From assembly GCA_017860085.1 (NCBI GenBank), contig JAFNAJ010000131.1:1-7166 (forward strand): 7,166 bases of DNA, read 5' to 3'. Below, in pieces: positions 1-5,687 of the stretch. The notes beneath the pieces were generated by a model. The model was not told where the DNA came from and searched no databases. It saw nothing but the letters and a program-made list of their open reading frames with translations. This stretch comes from Acidobacteriota bacterium (GTDB lineage: Bacteria; Acidobacteriota; Vicinamibacteria; Vicinamibacterales; JAFNAJ01). Position 1 is the first letter of the stretch, and each line of letters begins with the position of its first letter. The translations under genes and the position numbers were made by a program.

Positions 1-602
1 AGGACCTGCAGCACCTGGTCCTCGGGGAAGATCGCCAGCAGTTGCTCCGCGTCGCGCGCCATCGAGTCGATGCTCGACGGGGTCTGCGCAGGCAGCGACA
101 CGGTCGACTTGGCAATCTTCTCGCGCAGCGACTCCAGGTCGTCCGTGAAATCGTGAATCACCCCCAGGGTCGTCCCCAGGTGGTAGACCGCCACCCGCGT
201 GTTCGGCGCCAGCGCGCGGAGAGACCGCGTGACCTGCGCGCGGGCCCACATCACCTGCGATGGCTCGGTGTTCAGCGCGTCCAGCACGATGGCTGAGATG
301 CTGCGCGGCGGCCCTGGCGAGTATTCCAGGCGATTCGAGAAGACCCCTGTCGGCAGAAGTGTCGCCTGGTGCGTCGCGGCCGCCGCCCCCTCGTATTGGA
401 AGAACGAGACGTCCCGCCGCCGGCCGTCCACGTGGACGACGACCTCGTCCCTGCCCAGATCGGTGACCGGGCTACCCTTCTGGTCCACCGCGACGAGGGT
501 GAACTCGACCAGCCGCGTCGTGGTCTGAAAGGACGGCCGTTCCTGCTGCGCGCCCAGTGCCACGCTCACGCACGCGCACACGAACGCCACCGGCACTCGC
601 AT
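1..602 (-). CDS. Secreted VWFA-related (Acidobacteria-type) domain protein, 5' part only
   Basis: The N-terminal 200 residues of a larger protein that continues past the left edge. Residues 1-18 form a signal peptide (MRVPVAF..., hydrophobic core, ALGA before QQ), so it is exported. Residues about 25-70 form a beta-rich segment (TTRLVEFTLVAVDQKGSPVTDL, then a strand around HVDGRRRDVSFFQ). From about residue 100 the VWFA core begins: SISAIVLDALNT, the helix VMWARAQVTRSLRAL, the strand TRVAVYHLG, then HDFTDDLESLREKI. This order fits the VWFA-related family expanded in Acidobacteriota. The metal-site motif DxSxS reads DALNT (108-112), so classical MIDAS metal binding is doubtful; I believe this is common in the family. 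ATG at 602 has a G-run about 8 nt upstream; an in-frame GTG at 629 is an alternative. It lies 83 nt downstream of gldA on the same strand. The ligand is unknown. Confidence 0.82.
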   Translation of the reverse strand, partial: MRVPVAFVCACVSVALGAQQERPSFQTTTRLVEFTLVAVDQKGSPVTDLGRDEVVVHVDGRRRDVSFFQYEGAAAATHQATLLPTGVFSNRLEYSPGPPRSISAIVLDALNTEPSQVMWARAQVTRSLRALAPNTRVAVYHLGTTLGVIHDFTDDLESLREKIAKSTVSLPAQTPSSIDSMARDAEQLLAIFPEDQVLQV

Positions 603-685
603 TCGAATGGCCCCCCACGATCGTAGCACTTGCGTCTGCGGCACCTCTCCCACTGGAACTCGGCGACGCAGGCCTCTGGCTGGGG

Positions 686-1789
686 TCAGCGGTGGACACG
701 GCTGCCCCACCGCGCCCTGCCGAGCGCGTCGGCCGCGAGCATCGCGTCGAGCACGCGGTCGGGAGTGATCGTGCCCGCCTCGTGATGGATCGGCTGCCCG
801 GGCGCGCAGGCCCGTTCCGCCGCCTTCAGCAGGTCACCACGGCTGACGCTCCCCAGGCCGATGTCCGCCAGCGTGGTCGGCAGCCCGACGCTCTCGCAGA
901 ACGAGTACACGGTGGCCGACTCGTCCGGCGCGGCGTCGGTCAGCTGCAGCCCGGCGAGGGTGCCGAAGGCGACCTTCTCGCCGTGGTAGAACGCGTGGGT
1001 CTCGGCCAGCGCCGTGAGCCCGTTGTGAATCGCGTGGGCGGCCGCCAGCCCCGCGCTCTCGAATCCGAGGCCGCTCAGCAGCGTGTTGGCCTCGACAATT
1101 CGCTCCAGGGCCGGGGTGATGATGTGTGCGTCGCTGGCGAGCTTCGCGGCCAGGCCGTAGGCGAGAAGCGTGTCGTAGCAGAGCCTGGCGATCTGGAGTC
1201 CTGCCGCAGTGCAATGCCCCCCACACTCGTTGGGCGACTGGGTGCGGTCGCAGGACCGGGCCTCGAACCAGGTCGAGAGCGCGTCGCCCATTCCGGCCAC
1301 CAGGAAGCGGGTGGGCGCCGCGGCGACGATGCTCACGTCCACCAGCACTGCCGCCGGGTTCGTCTTCTGGTAGGACACCGACTGGAAGACGCCCGCCGTC
1401 GAGTAGATCACCGCGCACCCGCTGCAGGGAGCATCGGTCGAGGCGATGGTGGGCACCACGATCACGGGAATGCCCGCGCGGTCGGCGGCGATCTTGGCCG
1501 TGTCGATCGTCTTTCCGCCACCCATGCCGACCAGCACGTCCGCGTGCGTCTCTCGGATGATGCCGGCCACGCGGGCCAGCTCCTCCTCGCAACACTCGCC
1601 GCCGAAGGCCTCGACCGAGATGCCCAGGGCGCGGCAATCCAGGCCGCATCCGGGCAGGACCTGCTCCCTGACCGACCGCGAGGCGAGGATCAGGCCACGG
1701 GTGCCGAAGCGCTGTGTCAGGGCGGGCAACTCGCCGATGGCGCCGACACCCTGAATGTACTTACCTGGGAAGACGGCCTTCCTCAACAT
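686..1789 (-). CDS. gldA: Glycerol dehydrogenase (NAD+-dependent, metal-containing)
   Basis: A 367-residue cytosolic enzyme of the iron-containing/group III alcohol dehydrogenase superfamily, the usual full length for GldA. It should oxidise glycerol to dihydroxyacetone with NAD+; activity on related vicinal diols is possible. The N-terminal Rossmann-like half carries the dinucleotide-binding motif GMGGGKTIDTAK (88-99) and the GldA-type segment PTIASTDAPCSG (113-124). The C-terminal helical half carries the expected zinc ligands: Asp169 in GMGDALSTWFEA, His252 in AHAIHNGL and His269 in YHGEKVAFG. No key residue is missing. The start at 1789 gives the family N-terminus (FPGKYIQGVGAIGEL) and has a GGGAGG Shine-Dalgarno about 8 nt upstream. 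It is divergent from the crotonase gene at 2246, and the VWFA-like gene follows on the same strand. No regulator is visible nearby. Confidence 0.95.
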   Translation of the reverse strand: MLRKAVFPGKYIQGVGAIGELPALTQRFGTRGLILASRSVREQVLPGCGLDCRALGISVEAFGGECCEEELARVAGIIRETHADVLVGMGGGKTIDTAKIAADRAGIPVIVVPTIASTDAPCSGCAVIYSTAGVFQSVSYQKTNPAAVLVDVSIVAAAPTRFLVAGMGDALSTWFEARSCDRTQSPNECGGHCTAAGLQIARLCYDTLLAYGLAAKLASDAHIITPALERIVEANTLLSGLGFESAGLAAAHAIHNGLTALAETHAFYHGEKVAFGTLAGLQLTDAAPDESATVYSFCESVGLPTTLADIGLGSVSRGDLLKAAERACAPGQPIHHEAGTITPDRVLDAMLAADALGRARWGSRVHR

Positions 1790-1963
1790 GTGGAGCGCCT
1801 CCCGTCGCGCTGCCCACAGTTCTTACGCCTCCAATGAGTGCAGGGTCAAGCTCCGCGCCAACCCAGCGGGCCTGGGGTCATGGGCACGCACCAGCCTGCA
1901 CGAGGTCGAGCCGGTCCGGATCGGTAGCCGGGCGTGCCGACGCATCGAGCAGCGGTACGGCGG

Positions 1964-1969
1964 TATAGT
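1964..1969 (+). promoter_or_regulatory. Putative -10 box TATAGT
   Basis: The hexamer sits in GGTATAGTCGGTGGG. This resembles the GCTATAATC-RGCGG context of the two boxes upstream of the fmdB-like and rhodanese genes. I find no convincing -35. If active, it would drive the small ORF at 1972 and possibly the crotonase gene from about 280 nt upstream. A short GNRA-type hairpin would lie at the start of the transcript. Confidence 0.3.
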
Positions 1970-1971
1970 CG

Positions 1972-2217
1972 GTGGGGACCGGGAAACCGGGACGGCGGAC
2001 GTTCGAGGCGGCCCAGGCATGGGCCATCGAGGAAATCGTCCGCGGCGAGTTCAACGTCTTCCGCGGCATGGAGGCACCCGGCAGCCGCGCGGACAGGCAG
2101 GTGCGAAGGCGGATTCGGAGATTCAGCGGCTCGATGCTGCGGGCCTGCCTCGCCGATCGGCTCCGCGAGCACCAGCTTCGAAACAATCGTCACGTGATGG
2201 CTCGTCGGCGGGCCTGA
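1972..2217 (+). CDS. Doubtful small ORF, unknown function
   Basis: An 81-codon ORF starting with GTG, preceded in frame by a stop at 1966. I do not recognise the product. The N-terminal half (TFEAAQAWAIEEIVRGEFNV) looks like an amphipathic helix with acidic residues, unlike the Arg/Pro/Ser-rich text of shadow frames here. The C-terminal half is very arginine-rich (RRRIRRFSG) and ends RHVMARRRA. No Shine-Dalgarno is evident, and the start lies only 2 nt after the TATAGT box, too close for that box to start a transcript that includes this GTG. It could equally be untranslated leader of the crotonase gene or a decayed gene remnant. An antisense frame (2186 to 1878) has similar third-position GC and cannot be excluded. 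Confidence 0.22.
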   Translation: MGTGKPGRRTFEAAQAWAIEEIVRGEFNVFRGMEAPGSRADRQVRRRIRRFSGSMLRACLADRLREHQLRNNRHVMARRRA

Positions 2218-2245
2218 AGTCGGTGTGCCACTCGGAGTGTGAACC

Positions 2246-3013
2246 ATGGACGAGATCCTGATCGACGTAGTCGACGCGGTCCGCCGCGTCCAGCTGAACC
2301 GGCCCGACAAGAAGAACGCGATCACGGCGGCCATGTACGACCGGCTCGCCACGGCCCTCCGCACGTCGAACGACGATGCCGGCACGCGCGTCGTCCTGCT
2401 GACCGGCGCCGGAGACACCTTCACCGCCGGCAACGACGTGCGCGACTTCCTCGAGCATCCGCCCCAGGCCGCCGATTCCCCGGCGTTTCGCTTCATGCGC
2501 GCGATCACGTCGCTCGAGAAGCCGCTGGTCGCAGCCGTGCACGGCGCTGCCATCGGGATCGGCACCACGATGCTGTTCCACTGCGACCTGGTGTACGCGG
2601 CCGAGGGCACGCGCTTCCAGATGCCGTTCGTGAACCTCGGGCTGGTGCCCGAGCTGGGGTCGAGCCTGACCGTGCCGGCCCTAGTCGGCCATCAGCGGGC
2701 ATCGGCCCTGCTGCTGCTGGGGCAGCCGTTTGACGCCCAGGCGGCCTGCGCCATGGGGCTGGTGAACGAAGTCGTGAAGGCCGACGAACTCGTCGACCGC
2801 GCGATGGCGGCTGCGCAGGCCCTGGCCGTCCATCCCCCGACGGCGGTCCGACTCACCAAGGCGCTGCTCAAGCGCAACGCCGCGCAGGCGCTCGATCGCA
2901 CGCTTGGAGAGGAAGCGGCCCTCTTCGTGCAGCGGCTCGTGTCGCCGGAGGCCAAAGAGGCCTTCTCGGCCTTCCTGGAGAAGAGAAAGCCAGACTTCTC
3001 GCGCGTCGAGTAG
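2246..3013 (+). CDS. Crotonase-fold enoyl-CoA hydratase/isomerase family protein, isomerase-type site
   Basis: A 255-residue cytosolic enzyme of the enoyl-CoA hydratase/isomerase superfamily, of normal length, expected to act on acyl-CoA thioesters in fatty acid or aromatic acid breakdown. The first oxyanion-hole segment is GAGDTFTAGNDVRDF (54-68). The second is HGAAIGIGTTMLFHCDL (99-115), followed by MPFVNLGLVPELGSS (126-140) and the C-terminal helices with HPPTAVRLTKALLKR (196-210). The two catalytic glutamates of true hydratases (in CEL and QPE) are Thr108 and Phe128 here. A glutamate is present at Glu136 (PELGSS), where delta3,delta2-enoyl-CoA isomerases carry their acid (compare PEGCSS in the ECI2/PECI type). 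I therefore favour an isomerase shifting cis/trans-3-enoyl-CoA to trans-2-enoyl-CoA; the substrate is unknown. ATG at 2246 has GGAG 8 nt upstream. It converges on the gene ending at 3063. Confidence 0.9.
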   Translation: MDEILIDVVDAVRRVQLNRPDKKNAITAAMYDRLATALRTSNDDAGTRVVLLTGAGDTFTAGNDVRDFLEHPPQAADSPAFRFMRAITSLEKPLVAAVHGAAIGIGTTMLFHCDLVYAAEGTRFQMPFVNLGLVPELGSSLTVPALVGHQRASALLLLGQPFDAQAACAMGLVNEVVKADELVDRAMAAAQALAVHPPTAVRLTKALLKRNAAQALDRTLGEEAALFVQRLVSPEAKEAFSAFLEKRKPDFSRVE

Positions 3014-3014
3014 C

Positions 3015-3035
3015 CGCCCGGCCTCGCGTCGGGCG
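3015..3035. terminator. Weak hairpin between convergent genes
   Basis: CGCCCG (3015-3020) can pair with CGGGCG (3030-3035) around a 9-base loop, just after the crotonase stop and before the stop of the convergent minus-strand gene. There is no T-run on either side, so it is at most a poor bidirectional terminator. GC-rich text makes such pairing common by chance. Confidence 0.22.
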
Positions 3036-3062
3036 CCGGCCCCGGGGGTGTTCTCGCCGGTC

Positions 3063-3611
3063 TCAGAAGCGTAGCGTCATCGACACGCTCGCGTGTCGGG
3101 GCGCCACGACCGGCACCACGGTCACGGATGTGGACGGTGTGTCCGGGCTCGTGTAGATGGTACGCTGCCCCTTGACCAGCGCGTCGACCAGGGTGCCGAG
3201 CCCCGCGCCGACCAAGAAGCCTGCCGCGACCGCCCCGACCGCTTGCCCCCCGCTGCAGTCGCTGCCTTCCGAGCAGAGCGCGGCCACAAGGCCTGCATAG
3301 ACCCCCCCACCGACTGCGCCGCCGATCAACGCCCCGTTGACGACCGAGTCGTTGTGACGGTGCCGAATCGAGCGCACCTGCGAGGCCTCCCACGTGCGAC
3401 CCTGGCCGTCGACGTCGACCTGCACCGCGTCCGGTGTGAGCTGCCTGAGGCGACCCTCGACTTCGCGCCCGTCCGCATCGGTGAGCCAGATGGTTTCGCC
3501 TGGTGCGAGCAACACCTGGAGCTGCGCGAACGACTGTGCGGGCTGCTGGGCGAACACGCGCGACGCCGCGAGCAGGAGCACGCTGGCAACGACGAGTCCC
3601 CGCGCGCGCAT
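3063..3611 (-). CDS. Exported glycine-zipper protein with outer-membrane-like C-terminus
   Basis: A 182-residue protein I cannot assign to a named family. Residues 1-21 are a clear Sec signal peptide (MRARGLVVASVLLLAASRVFA, cut before QQ). Residues 28-83 look like a small beta domain (LLAPGETIWLTDADGREVEG, then AVQVDVDGQGRTWEASQVRSI). Residues 93-110 and 121-141 are two glycine-zipper-like hydrophobic stretches (GALIGGAVGGGVYAG; GAVAAGFLVGAGLG) separated by a loop with Cys113 and Cys119, which could form a disulfide. The tail ends in an amphipathic strand ASVSMTLRF with terminal Phe, like the beta-signal of outer membrane proteins. I infer an envelope location; the role is unknown. ATG at 3611 is fixed by a strong Shine-Dalgarno (GAGGAGGT, 3615-3622). 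It lies 142 nt downstream of the PPOX-like gene on the same strand. Confidence 0.75.
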   Translation of the reverse strand: MRARGLVVASVLLLAASRVFAQQPAQSFAQLQVLLAPGETIWLTDADGREVEGRLRQLTPDAVQVDVDGQGRTWEASQVRSIRHRHNDSVVNGALIGGAVGGGVYAGLVAALCSEGSDCSGGQAVGAVAAGFLVGAGLGTLVDALVKGQRTIYTSPDTPSTSVTVVPVVAPRHASVSMTLRF

Positions 3612-3753
3612 ACGACCTCCTCGGACGCCGCGGTGCGCCGGTGTCCCGCGCCGGGCACGTGGTGGGCGTCCTGTCTGTGCATGCGCGAACGGCCAGAGAA
3701 CTGGCTCACCGGACGCGACGACGAGCGAGCTGTGGCCTTGGTCGGCGTGGCCG

Positions 3754-4290
3754 CTACTGAGGGAACGACACGATGCGCGGCTCCCACGTCACGGGGTCGC
3801 CTTCGATCGCGTGCTGGGAGCTGACCAGCTCGAGGCGCTCGGGCGTGACCTCGACGAGCAGGAAACTCTTGTCGCGGTCGGGCCAGAAGGCCTCCCAACC
3901 GGCCTTCCAGCGCTTCTGCTTCTCCACCGGGTCGTCCACGAGCCGGGCGTGACCGACGAGGCTCACGTAGCCCATCGACTTCGGGTCGAAGTAGTAGAGC
4001 GTCACGCGCGGGTCTCGCTTGATCTCGGCCACCTTGCGGCTCTTCGGGTTCGTGGCGAACCAGACGACCATGGCCTCGTCCGGAGCGAACGCGTCGATCG
4101 TCCGGGCCTGAGGTCGTCCCGTGCTGTCGACCGTGATGACCGCGCAATAGCGCGAGGCCTCGATGATGCTGCGTGCCACCTCCACCAACGCCGCGCGCGA
4201 GGGCGCGGGCCGGTCGGGCGTCTGCGCCCCGGCGCTCACCGCGCACACGAGTCCGATCACACACGCCAGCCCGATGGTCGCTGATCTCAT
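3754..4290 (-). CDS. Exported pyridoxamine 5'-phosphate oxidase-family (stress protein 26-like) protein
   Basis: A 178-residue split-barrel flavin-binding-fold protein resembling the general stress protein 26 branch of the PPOX superfamily, whose members bind FMN or a related flavin. Core segments are ASRYCAVITVDSTGRPQAR (45-63), VVWFATNPKSRKVAEIKRD (75-93), VTLYYFDPKSMGYVSLVGHARLVDD (96-120) and KRWKAGWEAFWPD (126-138). Unusually, residues 1-22 form a signal peptide (MRSATIGLACVIGLVCAVSAGA, then QTP) without twin arginines or a good lipobox, so Sec export of the apoprotein is predicted. Substrate and cofactor cannot be read from sequence. I chose ATG at 4290 because AAGGAGG lies just upstream and the signal peptide begins there. 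An in-frame ATG at 4350 would add 20 residues translated from the adjacent repeat (NADIQDLTPLP) and is very likely not used. Confidence 0.85.
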   Translation of the reverse strand: MRSATIGLACVIGLVCAVSAGAQTPDRPAPSRAALVEVARSIIEASRYCAVITVDSTGRPQARTIDAFAPDEAMVVWFATNPKSRKVAEIKRDPRVTLYYFDPKSMGYVSLVGHARLVDDPVEKQKRWKAGWEAFWPDRDKSFLLVEVTPERLELVSSQHAIEGDPVTWEPRIVSFPQ

Positions 4291-4318
4291 TCTCAAGCCT
4301 CCTTCTCCCCGCGGGAGG

Positions 4319-4425
4319 GGGGTCAGGTCTTGAATGTCAGCGTTTTTCACGACCTGGCACCTTCGTTCCGTGTCCCACCCGCTGGTGTCAGATGTGAAGG
4401 ATGTGCAGATTCAAGACCTGACCCC
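4319..4425. repeat. Inverted-repeat element A, 107 bp (MITE/REP-like)
   Basis: A perfect 17-bp inverted repeat bounds this element: GGGGTCAGGTCTTGAAT at 4319-4335 and its complement at 4409-4425. Inside, a second imperfect pair continues the stem (around 4346-4361 TTCACGACCTGGCACC and 4384-4397 GGTGTCAGATGTGA), leaving a central loop of about 20 bases. The whole unit could fold into a long hairpin. It lies between the start of the PPOX-like gene and the 3' end of the ywiC-like gene, both on the minus strand, and its right arm overlaps the ywiC-like stop codon. No ORF is inside. A non-autonomous element moved in trans is the best reading, but no transposase is in this window. Confidence 0.8.
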
Positions 4426-5190
4426 AAGCGAGAGCGCTCGAAACAACAGCGCCAGCGTCACCACGCCGGCCGCCACGATGGTCCAGCCAACACGATGCAG
4501 GTCGTGTGCCCGCACGGACGACAGCCACGACAAGAACGACAACACACCGGCCGGTGCGAGTGCGAGGGGCATCCCCTCGGCGACGAGCCCGGCCAACGCG
4601 AGCCGGTGCATGATCCACCAGGACACGGCGCCAACGAGCACCGCGCCGGCGCACAGAGCCCGCCAGCGCTCTTGTCGGGTCCGTGCGATCACACCACGAA
4701 CGCCAAGGGTCGCCACCGCGAACATGGCGCTCCACACGGCCCAGGCCCCGATGACCTGCGACACCCCAAGTCGGGCGGCCAGCCCGACGGGCACGCACCA
4801 CGACGCGAGCGTCACCGCGATGAGCACCTCGCCTCCGACCGTGCGCTCGCGGCCCGCGCGGACCAGCCACATCGCCACCGCCGCCAGCGCGCAGGTGGCG
4901 AGCACTGTATGTCGCACGCCAGGCGGAGACGCCACGAACGCGGCGCACCCCGCCACGAGGCCGACCGCGCCAAAGACCGCCACTGACCTGACGGCGGCAG
5001 AGCGCCGCTCGCGCAGGGCCCGGCCGCCCCGCCGGCCGAACAGCACCGCCAGCCCTTCGTGCGCGAGAAACCCGCTGATGGCCGTGAGCGCAAAGCCCAG
5101 AGCCACCGCGGACGATCGCCCAGCACCGAGCACGGTCACCAGCGGAAACAGCAGCTGGCCGTAGGCGCCGTGTTCCCGCGGAATCAGCAT
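4411..5190 (-). CDS. YwiC-like integral membrane protein
   Basis: A 259-residue multispanning inner-membrane protein. The N-terminus MLIPREHGAYGQLLFPL carries the PREHGA(W/Y) signature typical of the YwiC-like family, whose function is not established. Hydrophobic segments lie at about 11-23, 28-50, 68-87, 95-110, 120-138, 145-168, 178-194, 196-222 and 234-251, so roughly eight or nine helices. The basic loop FGRRGGRALRERR (51-63) and the RERTVGGE turn (114-121) fit cytoplasmic loops. Start at 5190 places the signature at residues 4-10, as expected; a CATACT box lies about 10 nt upstream on the coding strand (complement of 5201-5206) and may be its -10. The last four residues (GVRS) and the TGA stop are encoded by the right arm of element A, so the native C-terminus may have been altered. 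Repeat elements flank the gene on both sides. Confidence 0.8.
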   Translation of the reverse strand: MLIPREHGAYGQLLFPLVTVLGAGRSSAVALGFALTAISGFLAHEGLAVLFGRRGGRALRERRSAAVRSVAVFGAVGLVAGCAAFVASPPGVRHTVLATCALAAVAMWLVRAGRERTVGGEVLIAVTLASWCVPVGLAARLGVSQVIGAWAVWSAMFAVATLGVRGVIARTRQERWRALCAGAVLVGAVSWWIMHRLALAGLVAEGMPLALAPAGVLSFLSWLSSVRAHDLHRVGWTIVAAGVVTLALLFRALSLGVRS

Positions 5191-5226
5191 GGGCGCCCCA
5201 AGTATGCCTCAGCCCCGCCCGCGCCC

Positions 5227-5339
5227 GGGGTCAGATCTTGATTCTAGGGATTGCTGCACGACCGCCGAGCCCCTGGGGGGCGTCGAGTACTTGAGCGGGC
5301 CGAGCGCGCGAACGGTGCATAGAATCAAGATCTGACCCC
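5227..5339. repeat. Inverted-repeat element B, 113 bp (variant of element A ends)
   Basis: A perfect 20-bp inverted repeat: GGGGTCAGATCTTGATTCTA at 5227-5246 and its complement at 5320-5339. The interior is GC-rich with no ORF. The outer end matches element A (GGGGTCAG-TCTTGA) but has A for G in the ninth position and diverges further in (TTCTA against AT), so it is a related subfamily, not an identical copy. It occupies most of the divergent spacer between the ywiC-like and fmdB-like genes. Confidence 0.8.
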
Positions 5340-5382
5340 GACCGGCAGTATGCATCAGACCCATCAGGGCCCGACCCCACGC

Positions 5383-5388
5383 TATAAT
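5383..5388 (+). promoter_or_regulatory. -10 box TATAAT of the fmdB-like gene
   Basis: A perfect consensus TATAAT in GCTATAATCAGCGGGT. Only 8 bases separate it from the ATG at 5397, whose position is fixed by the conserved family N-terminus. Transcription would start at or within a base or two of the ATG, implying a leaderless or nearly leaderless mRNA. There is no room for a Shine-Dalgarno and I see no recognisable -35. Confidence 0.6.
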
Positions 5389-5396
5389 CAGCGGGT

Positions 5397-5621
5397 ATGC
5401 CGATCTTCGAGTACGTCTGTCGCGACTGCGACCGCCGGTTCGAGACGCTCGTGCGCGGCGATCGCGTCCCCCAGTGCCCGGCCTGCCAAAGCGCGAACCT
5501 CGACAAGCAGTTGTCGGTGTTCGCGGTGTCGGGCAAGGGCGCGACGCCGTCCTTTCCGGCACCAGGTCCATGCGGCTCGTGTGGCCACCCTCGCGGTCCT
5601 GGCGCGTGCTCGCTCAACTGA
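5397..5621 (+). CDS. FmdB-family zinc ribbon protein
   Basis: A 74-residue protein with the standard FmdB/putative regulatory zinc ribbon N-terminus: MPIFEYVCRDCDRRFETLV, with Cys8-x2-Cys11 and Cys27-x2-Cys30 (QCPACQ) as the four zinc ligands, followed by the conserved KQLSVFAV. The family was named from a gene beside formamidase and is often called regulatory, but its molecular role is not established. The C-terminal tail (residues 58-74) adds Cys59-x2-Cys62, His64 and Cys71 in GPCGSCGHPRGPGACSLN, possibly a second metal site. The start is secure from the family N-terminus. The gene is probably translated from a leaderless transcript, given TATAAT ending 8 nt upstream. It is followed after 90 nt by the rhodanese-like gene on the same strand. 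Confidence 0.9.
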   Translation: MPIFEYVCRDCDRRFETLVRGDRVPQCPACQSANLDKQLSVFAVSGKGATPSFPAPGPCGSCGHPRGPGACSLN

Positions 5622-5642
5622 TCACCCCTGGGCGCAGAGTCT

Positions 5643-5685
5643 GGTGCCAGGTCGTGAAAAAGGCGGAGATTCAAGACCTGACCCC
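5643..5685. repeat. Half copy of element A (43 bp solo arm)
   Basis: This segment begins GGTGCCAGGTCGTGAAAAA and ends ATTCAAGACCTGACCCC. It matches the complement of the left arm of element A (4319-4361) at 40 of 43 positions by my hand alignment, differing only in a 7-base middle. No opposing arm is found in the 60 bases to its left, so it is a solo arm or decayed copy. Its outer end lies 2 bases before a TATAAT box. Confidence 0.75.
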
Positions 5686-5687
5686 GC

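Larger units (their letters stand above)
1790..2245. other. Divergent spacer between gldA and the crotonase gene
   Basis: A 456-base stretch with no recognisable gene. It must hold the promoters and leaders of gldA (leftward) and of the crotonase gene (rightward). Visible signals are a TATAGT box at 1964-1969 on the plus strand and a small inverted repeat CCGG-GAAA-CCGG at 1979-1990. GC at third positions is high in the plus frame starting at 1972 and also in an antisense frame ending at 1878; the two share the same third positions, so composition does not settle which, if either, is coding. The crotonase start has GGAG 8 nt upstream of its ATG. Confidence 0.6.

Noticed and set aside
557..1837. 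Long plus-strand open frame (426 codons) opposite gldA
   Set aside because: It is the antisense shadow of a certain gldA; the translation is Arg/Gly/His-rich with no recognisable domain.
1820..1849. Sigma70-like promoter for gldA (TTGACC at the complement of 1844-1849 and a weak TAAGAA)
   Set aside because: The -35 is reasonable but the -10 matches only about half the consensus, so I do not list it as a feature.
1846..2610. Minus-strand open frame of 254 codons across the crotonase gene
   Set aside because: It overlaps the start and catalytic part of a confident crotonase gene and reads as low-complexity Ser/Arg/Pro text typical of antisense frames in GC-rich DNA.
3394..4284. Plus-strand open frame of 296 codons
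   Set aside because: Antisense to two genes with signal peptides and Shine-Dalgarno sites; no domain seen.
4291..4350. N-terminal extension of the PPOX-like protein from an ATG at 4350
   Set aside because: The added residues are translated repeat sequence, whereas ATG at 4290 has its own Shine-Dalgarno and begins the signal peptide.
4334..5164. Plus-strand open frame of 276 codons starting in element A
   Set aside because: Antisense to the ywiC-like membrane protein; rich in Ala/Thr/Arg/Pro with no membrane or domain pattern.
4319..5685. CRISPR array
   Set aside because: Only two and a half copies, in inverted arrangement, with irregular spacing of hundreds of bases and genes in between.
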